From positions 1,550,001-1,614,000 of the forward strand of contig NZ_CM001441.1 in the NCBI RefSeq assembly GCF_000244895.1: DNA of 64,000 nt. Direction: 5' to 3'. Below, piece after piece: positions 1 to 6,696 of the stretch (position 1 is the first letter of the stretch; every line of letters begins with the position of its first letter). Position numbers and translations under genes: made by a program. The notes beneath the pieces are model-generated. The model worked only from the letters and a program-made list of their open reading frames with translations, ran no database searches and was not told the origin of the DNA. This stretch comes from Desulfosporosinus youngiae DSM 17734. GTDB lineage: Bacteria; Bacillota; Desulfitobacteriia; Desulfitobacteriales; Desulfitobacteriaceae.

Positions 1-347
1 GGGTAAAATACAGACCTTCCCGTCAAGAGGAAGGTCTGACTTGTAAGTGAACTAAGGAAGGGTTCACGATGAACCGTGAAGGTGAACCGCTCACTTTACG
101 ATATTTTATCAGCGGAAAAAGAATAATAAAAGGTAGATTATTAGAGATTAGCTTTTTCCCTAATGGACGCCACCCCTGTAATATTTAGATAGATGGAGAT
201 GCTCTCCTCTTTTTCTGCCTGATTACAACCCCAATCATATCGAAATCGGGAATACAAAGGTCACTCTGCATACGTTGGTAAAGGCAATAGAGTGGGGATT
301 GCTTTTTATTAAGATAATCTAAGTCAAATACAAAAGCAGAAAGCATA
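1..347. other. Intergenic region with hairpin and unidentified gene remnant
   Basis: No intact gene is visible. A hairpin with a 10-bp stem (CAGACCTTCC paired with GGAAGGTCTG) sits at 11-38. A short open stretch on the plus strand ending at the TAA at 320-322 reads like the C-terminal end of a lost protein (it ends EWGLLFIKII), but I cannot assign a family. Confidence 0.4.
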
Positions 348-388
348 TTGACGAAGATCGATATGAAGCATATACTATAACATATCGA
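348..388 (+). promoter_or_regulatory. SigA-type promoter overlapped by an ArsR-like operator
   Basis: A -35 box TTGACG (348-353) and a -10 box TATACT (371-376) are separated by 17 bp. An inverted repeat overlaps them: TCGATATG (358-365) and CATATCGA (381-388). The same arrangement, with identical half-sites, lies upstream of the arsR gene at 19333, so this is very probably an ArsR-controlled promoter. Just downstream (about 418-436) the sequence reads like a degenerate arsR start (L-E-T-N-Y-K then stop), which suggests that an arsR copy was lost here. Confidence 0.65.
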
Positions 389-551
389 TAGAAATAGATG
401 TGAGGTGAAATTTATTGGAAACCAATTATAAATAATCGGCTATAAGAGAAATTGCAATAATTGAAGGTTTTGGAAAATAGAAATTACTTGCGTCCTGTTT
501 ACTTTTGCTGTGTCGTCATATAAAAATAAATAATACAAGGAGCTGGTTCAT

Positions 552-998
552 GTGTTAAAGAGCAATGGTTCCACAAGCTGTGGCTGTGGCCCTAGTTGTT
601 GTGATGCCTCAAAAGACGTCAAAATGGGAAAAAGACGCATCATAATAGATTCATTGTTTCTTGATGTAAGTGTCTGTACACGCTGTCAGGGAACAGATAC
701 AAGCCTTGATGAAGCTCTTTCAGAAGTATCAACGGTTCTTAAGGCAACGGATGTTGAAGTGGTTGTAAATAAAATAAATGTAAATACTGAAGAGCTCGCT
801 AAGCAATATAAGTTCGTCAGTTCCCCTACCATTCGAGTGAACGGTCATGATATTCAAATGGAGGTCAAAGAGAGTTTATGCGAATCTTGCGGCGATTTAT
901 GCGGTGAAGATGTTGACTGCCGGGTTTGGGTATATCAAGGAAAGGAATATGCGGTTCCACCTAAAGCAATGATCGTTGAAGCAATGAAGAATAAATAG
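552..998 (+). CDS. DUF2703 family cysteine-rich protein (arsenic-associated)
   Basis: A 148-aa cytoplasmic protein of the DUF2703 family, which is commonly found beside arsenic genes; its function is not established. The N-terminus is a Cys cluster (C10, C12, C16, C17). The core looks thioredoxin-like, with a CTRC motif (C42, C45) after a hydrophobic beta strand and an SPT tripeptide (91-93) in the cis-proline position. A second Cys cluster follows (C110, C113, C117, C123). These features suggest As(III) or metal binding or thiol redox chemistry, but this is inference. The start is GTG at 552 behind AAGGAGC; the ATG at 550 is out of frame and stops at once. The ArsR-type promoter at 348-388 lies upstream. 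Confidence 0.75.
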   Translation: MLKSNGSTSCGCGPSCCDASKDVKMGKRRIIIDSLFLDVSVCTRCQGTDTSLDEALSEVSTVLKATDVEVVVNKINVNTEELAKQYKFVSSPTIRVNGHDIQMEVKESLCESCGDLCGEDVDCRVWVYQGKEYAVPPKAMIVEAMKNK

Positions 999-1012
999 AA
1001 ATTTATAACCGA

Positions 1013-1162
1013 TACGGAAGTGGCTGTCGCTTGGCTGACCGTATCAGCGGAGCAGGTCAATCAGTATGCACAATATGCTCTCGGCATTAATAAAAAAGTT
1101 GTATCGTAAAGGAAGGTTTAAAACCTAAAGATATTGTCAAGATAATAGAAAACGCAAAGTAG
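1013..1162 (+). pseudogene. Remnant of a small thioredoxin-like protein
   Basis: There is no intact ORF. Two adjoining open stretches in different frames read INKKVVS and then EGLKPKDIVKIIENAK before a stop at 1160-1162. Together they resemble the C-terminal end of the small thioredoxin/glutaredoxin-like proteins (redox-active disulfide protein 2 type) that often accompany arsenic permeases. The Cys-containing N-terminal half is not recognisable. The family assignment rests on this short stretch only. Confidence 0.35.
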
Positions 1163-1229
1163 TGGTTTGTGTCATCACTAGGGCAGCTATTTTTATTACT
1201 AAGACTGATCAAAAATCGCCTTTATTGAA

Positions 1230-1269
1230 TTAGGGGATATCCTGACATGACAGGTTTTTCCCTAATTGT
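1230..1269. other. Long imperfect inverted repeat
   Basis: The outer arms AATTAGGG and CCCTAATT enclose CCTGACATGACAGG, itself nearly palindromic. There is no clear T-run on either side, so it may be a protein-binding site or a remnant terminator. Its inner part (AGGG, 5-6 bp, CCTGA) is shared with sites at 4823-4838 and 14028-14043. Confidence 0.35.
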
Positions 1270-1345
1270 TAAATGAAGAAAAATCCGTTAAAATACCCTT
1301 GTGATATTGGCACGGAACAAAGAAAGAACCTTGTAGCGAGCTGAA

Positions 1346-1477
1346 AAGCTTTCCGATGTTGGAAAGGCCTTAGGATGGGGAATTAAGGAGTTCAAAGCTG
1401 AACCGAATGGGGAAAACGCTTTGAAAAATGAAATGAAAGATAAGCAGCAAGATCAAAATGACAATGTAGCGAGCTGA
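1346..1477 (+). pseudogene. tatA: tatA remnant (C-terminal part of a Tat translocase subunit)
   Basis: A 43-codon open stretch without a start encodes KLSDVGKALGWGIKEFK followed by a polar tail. This matches the amphipathic helix and tail of TatA/TatE, where the family has (G)KLPEVGKALGKGIREFK. The N-terminal membrane helix and the FGPG hinge are missing. A 16-bp direct repeat (TGTAGCGAGCTGAAAA) occurs at 1332-1347 and at 1465-1480, which suggests that the tail was duplicated and the gene partly deleted. The position beside two Tat-dependent molybdoenzymes makes sense for a former tat gene. Confidence 0.55.
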
Positions 1478-1689
1478 AAAACAGGATGATCGGCCCGAGC
1501 CTCGTAGCTAACTACTGGGTTCGGGTTCTTTACTACACGGAGTTAATTGTGACCCTGTTTGGTATCCTATCATTACAAATAGTTAAGGCCTAAAAAGAAT
1601 GATATACTTGTTGTGAAAGTATTATGAAGAAGGAAAGAATCTTTATAAAGGCTCGGCTAAAGCCTGTTCTAGAAAGAAGGTTGGTACCG

Positions 1690-2631
1690 GTGAATAAATG
1701 CAGATCCGGTTTCTATGTCAAGCTCGTTATTCTGCTTGTCTTTTCGATGTTGACTCTATCTGGTTGTCAAGGAACGGCGAATTTGCCGCAAGTGAGTATT
1801 AAGCCCTCCGATCATTCCCAAACGAATCCACAACCGCTTGAAAATAAGGATGTCTTGAAGGTGGGGATATCCTCCGTACTTTCGCCGAGAGAAACGGTTG
1901 AAAATTATCAACCCTTTGCGGATTATCTCCAAAAAAAGATTGGACGTACGGTTCAATTGGTGCAGCGTCAGACGTATCAAGAAATTAATGAATTAGTCAA
2001 GAACCAACAGGTAGATGTTGCTTTCATTTGTTCGGGTGCCTATGTTGTCGGGGAAAAGGATAATCTGGAGTTGCTCGCAGTCCCGGAAGTAAACGGTAAA
2101 TCAACCTATCAATCATATATTATTGTGAATGCCAATAGCTCGATCCAGCAAATTATGGATTTAAAAGGTCAAGTTTTTGGTTTTACTGATCCGATTTCAT
2201 TTTCCGGGACCATTGCTCCCACTTATATGGTTACTCAGCATAAAACAACGCCTCAGGACTTTTTTGGCCGAGTTGTTTATACCTACAGTCATGATAATTC
2301 GATTAAAGCCGTTTTAGATAATGTCGTAAGCGCGGCAGGGGTGGATTCCTTAGTCTATCAGTATGCCGTGAGCAAGGATCCAACGCTAAAGAACAAATTG
2401 AGGATTATCGGTGAGTCACCGGAAGTGGGGAGTCCTCCTGTTGTCGTGAATCATCAAATTGACCCCAATCTTAAAACAGCCTTACAGGAAGCCTTACTCC
2501 AGATGGATAGTGATCCAATCGGGCGGAAGGCTTTAAAAGCACTGATATATGATCGGTTCGTTCTCCCCAACCCTAAGGCTTATGAGCCGATTGAAACAAT
2601 GGTTAATGCCATTCCTGCCCTTGCTCAATAG
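1690..2631 (+). CDS. PhnD-like substrate-binding lipoprotein of a three-component sensor (module 1)
   Basis: A phosphate/phosphonate-binding (PhnD/TtrS-like) periplasmic protein family member of 313 aa, probably sensing the oxyanion substrate outside the membrane and signalling to the kinase at 2655. The preferred start is GTG at 1690, behind AGAAGG, because it gives a compact lipoprotein signal ending in LSGC (Cys26); the upstream ATG at 1624 would add 22 residues in front of the signal. The core has the family segments: VGISSVLSPRE, then DVAFICSGAYVVG, FTDPISFSG and YTYSHDNSIKAV. TtrS of tetrathionate sensing carries such a domain fused to a kinase; here it is a separate protein, as in arsenate/arsenite sensor operons. 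Confidence 0.8.
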   Translation: MNKCRSGFYVKLVILLVFSMLTLSGCQGTANLPQVSIKPSDHSQTNPQPLENKDVLKVGISSVLSPRETVENYQPFADYLQKKIGRTVQLVQRQTYQEINELVKNQQVDVAFICSGAYVVGEKDNLELLAVPEVNGKSTYQSYIIVNANSSIQQIMDLKGQVFGFTDPISFSGTIAPTYMVTQHKTTPQDFFGRVVYTYSHDNSIKAVLDNVVSAAGVDSLVYQYAVSKDPTLKNKLRIIGESPEVGSPPVVVNHQIDPNLKTALQEALLQMDSDPIGRKALKALIYDRFVLPNPKAYEPIETMVNAIPALAQ

Positions 2632-2654
2632 GAGCCGAAAGGATAAGTTGATGT

Positions 2655-4109
2655 ATGAAACAACGAATGACTCAACGAGTAATTCAATTTTTGATGAAAA
2701 TAAAAATTCAATATAAAATTCTCGGTTTAGTGGTTGGGGTTGTTGTGCTTTTAACAACTATGATGGTTTGGCAAATGGGAAATGTTTTAACGACGAATCT
2801 GCGGGATCAACTGGATAAACGGGCCGTTTCAATTGGGAGTGATGTAGCTGCCCGGGCGACTAACGATTTGCTCATTAATAATACGTATTCGGTCTATGAG
2901 ATGATTAAAGAAACTGTTAAAAACAATCAGGACGTTCTGTATATTTTTATTGTTGATCCTCAGGGAAATGTTCTAGCCCATACTTATGGGGAGGCTTTTC
3001 CGGCAGAACTACTGAAAGCCAACCCCGTGGATTTACAAGAGAGATATCACCTAACGGCTTTTCAGACGGAAGTCGGGGTTGTACGGGATGTCGCGGTTCC
3101 GATTCTTAACGGAAAGTTAGGGATAGCCCGGGTGGGGATGGAAGAGGCTGGGCTGCGCAAGGCCGTTTTATCGATGGTTTGGAGTTTCCTGGCCATTGCC
3201 TTATTTGTGTCGGCTGTGGGTATTATGGCAGCGGTTATTTTAACACGGGTTTTAACCCATCCAATTCATAATTTGGTTTCTCTCACTCAAAAGGTTGCTC
3301 AGGGCGATTTAAAGGTTCAAGGTGTTGTGCATTCGGTAGATGAAATCGGCGTTTTGACGAAAGCCTTTAATCAGATGACGGCAAGCTTAAGTGAAAACGA
3401 CCAAGAACGTGAGGAACTGCTCCAACAGCTTAGAGAAAAAGAGGAGATGCGGGTTCAACTTCTGGAAAAAGTGATGACAGCGCAGGAAGAAGAGCGAAAG
3501 CGAATCTCCCGTGAACTTCACGATGAAACGAGTCAGGCACTGACTTCGTTAATGGTCAGTTTAAAAGTGCTTGAATCCGAAGCTACTTTGCGGTCAGTGG
3601 GTGAGCGGCTTCAAGAGATGCGGCAAGTTGTTTCTCAGACGTTGGAGGAGGTTCATCATCTGGCCCGTGAGCTTCGACCGAGTATTTTAGATGATATGGG
3701 TCTTGTTCCGGCGCTTGAACGCTATATCCGGGATTATGCACAGAAGTACGGCACAGAGGTGGACTTCCATACAACCGGTTTTGAGGGACAGAGAGTTTCA
3801 GGCCCTGCTGAGGTTGCTCTCTATCGGATGATTCAAGAAGCTCTGACCAATGCAGCCAAATACGCGAAGGCTCAATCGATTTCCGTCCTCTTAAACTGGA
3901 GAGAAAACTGGGTTACGGCCATTATCGAAGATGATGGGGTTGGGTTTGATCCGGGAAATGTGACATCGAGTCCCAGTCATGGATTAGGGCTTTTCGGCAT
4001 GCAAGAACGTGCGTCCTTATTAGGAGGCTCTCTAAAAATAGAATCGCAGCCCGGCGCAGGAACCACGGTTTTTATCAAGATTCCTGTCAAGGCCGACCTT
4101 GCTGAGTAG
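2655..4109 (+). CDS. Membrane sensor histidine kinase, HisKA_3 type (module 1)
   Basis: A 484-aa NarX-class kinase. It has a TM helix at about 23-42, an extracellular domain of about 130 residues, a second TM at about 175-197, a HAMP domain (198-250), a coiled-coil linker, a HisKA_3 dimerisation domain with the phospho-acceptor His289 in RELHDETSQ, and a C-terminal HATPase (NAAKYAKA N-box; EDDGVGFDP G1 box; GLGLFGM). It lies 23 bp after the binding lipoprotein and 12 bp before the response regulator, so the three are one transcription unit. It probably receives the ligand state from the lipoprotein and phosphorylates the regulator at 4122. It is paralogous to the kinase at 11771. Confidence 0.9.
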   Translation: MKQRMTQRVIQFLMKIKIQYKILGLVVGVVVLLTTMMVWQMGNVLTTNLRDQLDKRAVSIGSDVAARATNDLLINNTYSVYEMIKETVKNNQDVLYIFIVDPQGNVLAHTYGEAFPAELLKANPVDLQERYHLTAFQTEVGVVRDVAVPILNGKLGIARVGMEEAGLRKAVLSMVWSFLAIALFVSAVGIMAAVILTRVLTHPIHNLVSLTQKVAQGDLKVQGVVHSVDEIGVLTKAFNQMTASLSENDQEREELLQQLREKEEMRVQLLEKVMTAQEEERKRISRELHDETSQALTSLMVSLKVLESEATLRSVGERLQEMRQVVSQTLEEVHHLARELRPSILDDMGLVPALERYIRDYAQKYGTEVDFHTTGFEGQRVSGPAEVALYRMIQEALTNAAKYAKAQSISVLLNWRENWVTAIIEDDGVGFDPGNVTSSPSHGLGLFGMQERASLLGGSLKIESQPGAGTTVFIKIPVKADLAE

Positions 4110-4121
4110 CGGAAAGGGGAT

Positions 4122-4784
4122 ATGAGGATGGATAAAAAATTGAGAATCCTTTTAGCAGATGATCATGCGGTGCTTCGGGCTGGCTTAAAGGTTCTTCTCA
4201 ATGCCGAGCCGGATCTTCAAGTGATTGGAGAAGCGGCTGATGGAGAGGAAGCAATCGCTCAAGTGGAGGCGCTGCGACCGGACCTGCTGCTTCTGGATTT
4301 GACGATGCCGAAGCTAAACGGAGTGGAGTGCATTGAAACCCTTGTTAAGAAACATCCGGAGCTGAAGATTTTAGTACTCACGATGCACGACGATGAAGAA
4401 TACCTTAAGGCGGTGCTAAGAGTTGGTGCAAAAGGGTATGTCTTAAAAAAGGCCGCAGATGTCGAACTTCTATCCGCCATTCGTACCGTCGCTCGTGGCG
4501 AAATGTTTATTTACCCTACGATGGCAGCCGCTTTTATGTATCGCCAGCTAGTCGGCCCGGCTGAACCGAAAAGGAAAGATAAGAAGCTCAAGCAGCTGAG
4601 TGAACGGGAGGAAGAGGTTTTGCGGTATCTAGCTTTGGGGCATACCAATCAGGAAATCGCCGACTTGCTTCATGTGAGTGTTAAAACGGTCGAAACGTAT
4701 AAAGCCCGTCTTATGGAAAAGCTTGAAATGCGCAAGCGTGCTGATTTGGTACGCTATGCGATAGATCATGGAATTATCGAATAA
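4122..4784 (+). CDS. NarL/FixJ-family response regulator (module 1)
   Basis: A 220-aa cytoplasmic DNA-binding regulator. The receiver domain (about 7-125) has the acidic pair D13/D14, the phospho-acceptor D59 in LLLLDLTMPK and the conserved Lys at about 110. The LuxR-type helix-turn-helix (about 155-215) carries LSEREEEVLRYLALGHTNQEI and ends KRADLVRYAIDHGI. It most likely activates the downstream molybdoenzyme operon at 5060. A strong terminator follows, so the regulator trio and the enzyme operon have separate transcripts. The closest relative in the window is the regulator at 13224. Confidence 0.9.
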   Translation: MRMDKKLRILLADDHAVLRAGLKVLLNAEPDLQVIGEAADGEEAIAQVEALRPDLLLLDLTMPKLNGVECIETLVKKHPELKILVLTMHDDEEYLKAVLRVGAKGYVLKKAADVELLSAIRTVARGEMFIYPTMAAAFMYRQLVGPAEPKRKDKKLKQLSEREEEVLRYLALGHTNQEIADLLHVSVKTVETYKARLMEKLEMRKRADLVRYAIDHGIIE

Positions 4785-4809
4785 GTGCAATGTCCTGTTC
4801 GAGTCAGGA

Positions 4810-4856
4810 AAAGCGTTTAATATCAGGGAAATACCTGACATTAAGCGCTTTTTTTT
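4810..4856 (+). terminator. Intrinsic terminator after sensor operon 1
   Basis: A long stem (AGCGTTTAATATCAGG paired imperfectly with CCTGACATTAAGCGCT) is followed by a run of eight T. The centre of the stem, TCAGGGAAATACCTGA (4823-4838), resembles the palindrome upstream of arrC, so the site might also bind a regulator. Confidence 0.75.
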
Positions 4857-5059
4857 ATCGGGAGAAGGGGAACTTTTTATAGGAGTTTACCTGCTACATA
4901 ACTCTACAGAAAAATTTAGAATAAGGGTTGATGAGAACATTCATCAGCCTCCGAGTTCATTTCAACGAATGTAGAAATGAGCCGATAGGGTGCAAAATCA
5001 AGGTTTTGTGCCTGCCCGTATTTGGCGAAGGTGGCGAAAAAACTTAAGGAGTTGAGAAA

Positions 5060-5656
5060 ATGGGAAAACGGTATGCTATGGTGATTGACCTGCGCAGATG
5101 CGTAGGCTGTCACGCCTGCCAAGTGGCTTGTAAGAGCGAGAATAATGTACCCCTTGGCGTCTTCCGTAACTGGGTTGATGAGCTTGAGACCGGCAAATTC
5201 CCCAATGTCTCCCGCCATCGTCTGCCCCGCCTCTGTAACCACTGTGAGAACCCGTCCTGTGTGAAGGTTTGTCCGGTGAATGCCACAACACAAAAAGAGG
5301 ACGGAACGGTGGTTATTGACTACAGTCGTTGCATCGGGTGCAAATACTGTATCGCAGCCTGCCCTTATGATGCAAGGTTTATCAATCCTGAGAGAAAAAC
5401 AGCTGAAAAATGTGACTACTGCTACGCCCGGCTAGAAGCAGGGTTGCTTCCCGCCTGTGTCAATACGTGTATCGGTGGGGCTCGTGTTTTCGGTGACTTA
5501 AATGACCCGACCAGTGAGGTTGCCAAATTAGTCGCTACCCAGCCGGTGAAAGTCTTAAAACCGGAAACCAACAACGCTCCTCAAACCTATTACATTGGGG
5601 CCGATGAAAAAGCGATTCGTCCTAACTATACTGAGATAGTGGGAGGTAATAGATAA
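5060..5656 (+). CDS. ttrB: Four-cluster ferredoxin subunit of a TtrA-type molybdoenzyme
   Basis: The 198-aa electron-transfer subunit of the DMSO reductase family (TtrB/PsrB/NrfC type). It has sixteen Cys in four groups: CVGCHACQVAC near the N-terminus, CNHCENPSCVKVC, CIGCKYCIAAC and C-x2-C-x11-C-x3-C near residues 115-133. This is enough for four [4Fe-4S] clusters carrying electrons from the membrane subunit to the catalytic subunit. There is no signal peptide, so it is probably exported together with the Tat-targeted catalytic subunit. The start has AAGGAG ahead of it. The order B-C-A matches ttrBCA of tetrathionate reducers (also reported for a selenate reductase operon); substrate specificity cannot be read from this subunit. 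Confidence 0.85.
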   Translation: MGKRYAMVIDLRRCVGCHACQVACKSENNVPLGVFRNWVDELETGKFPNVSRHRLPRLCNHCENPSCVKVCPVNATTQKEDGTVVIDYSRCIGCKYCIAACPYDARFINPERKTAEKCDYCYARLEAGLLPACVNTCIGGARVFGDLNDPTSEVAKLVATQPVKVLKPETNNAPQTYYIGADEKAIRPNYTEIVGGNR

Positions 5657-6696
5657 TGCCTACTATTCATTTGTTCCAGATAACCCATGAGATGCCTTGG
5701 GGCTTACTGATCGCCATGTACCTTTTCTACACGGGAATTAGTGCCGGTGCGGTATTAGTTACGAGTTTAGGACCTGTCTTTGGGGTCAAGGAGCTGAAGA
5801 AAACGGCTCAAGTCGGTGCCATCATTGGACTCTCCTTACTCATCATTGCTCCGATTCATTTGATCTTCGACTTGGAGCAGCCGCAACGTTTTATTAGTCT
5901 CTTGTTTAATTTCCATGCGACTTCGCCTATGTCCTACGGAGTCTTTATTCTCCTTCTTTATGGAATTGCGTTACTCTTCTATCTTTTGAACTTGAAGCAA
6001 GGGAATGAAAAGAATATCAAAACCTTTGGTATGGCTTCTTTCGTATTAGCTTTAGGCATAGAAGCATACACCGGTTTCCTCATTGGTAACGTCCAGGCTC
6101 ACGCCCTTTGGAATACCGCGTTAATGCCTGTGATCTTTCTTTTCTCTGCTCTCGCTTCAGGGACAGCAATGGTTCTTGTTGTTCTGAATTTCTATGAAAG
6201 AACGTCAGGAAGTTCCCTGGCGAATGAACGAAAAACCTTAGCCCAATTTTTCAAGTGGTTTACTCTTGCAGATCTTTTACTGATGGTTATCCTTGTCATT
6301 GTTCTTCTTAACGGAAACGATGCTCAATATGCCAATGCATACTATCTCCTTCACCAAGAAGGTCTTACATTTATTGGCTTAGAAAACGGGATTGGTCTGC
6401 TTTTACCGTTTGTTCTTCTCTCACTTGGTTCTTCAAAAAAGTCCTTTGTCAATGTATCGGCTGTTTTAGTCATTTTAAGCGCTTTGGTTATGAGAATTAC
6501 CTTTGTCGTCGGAGGTCAAACACTCCCCATGACGGGCAATTCGCTGATGGAATACTCTCTTAAGTCCAGCCACCTTATTATTGCGATTGTTTTGGCAATT
6601 GTGGGACTTGGCGCGATAGGTATACTTCTTAAAACCTTCGTCGCAAATAAGCAATCGACCATCTCGAATACCAAGAAGGGGGTTGTTTCTCAATGA
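5656..6696 (+). CDS. ttrC: NrfD/PsrC-type quinol dehydrogenase membrane subunit
   Basis: A 346-aa polytopic membrane protein with about nine hydrophobic helices, of the NrfD/TtrC/PsrC family. It anchors the enzyme and oxidises menaquinol. Recognisable features are the early helix with YTGISAGAVLV and the loop DLEQPQRF, which matches the conserved D-L-x-x-P-x-R-F of the family. Its start directly follows the ferredoxin gene, and its end overlaps the catalytic gene by ATGA, so the three are translationally coupled. Confidence 0.85.
   Translation: MPTIHLFQITHEMPWGLLIAMYLFYTGISAGAVLVTSLGPVFGVKELKKTAQVGAIIGLSLLIIAPIHLIFDLEQPQRFISLLFNFHATSPMSYGVFILLLYGIALLFYLLNLKQGNEKNIKTFGMASFVLALGIEAYTGFLIGNVQAHALWNTALMPVIFLFSALASGTAMVLVVLNFYERTSGSSLANERKTLAQFFKWFTLADLLLMVILVIVLLNGNDAQYANAYYLLHQEGLTFIGLENGIGLLLPFVLLSLGSSKKSFVNVSAVLVILSALVMRITFVVGGQTLPMTGNSLMEYSLKSSHLIIAIVLAIVGLGAIGILLKTFVANKQSTISNTKKGVVSQ

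Noticed and set aside
4768-4974. Plus-strand ORF of 68 codons after response regulator 1
   Set aside because: It crosses the regulator stop and a strong terminator; no ribosome site.
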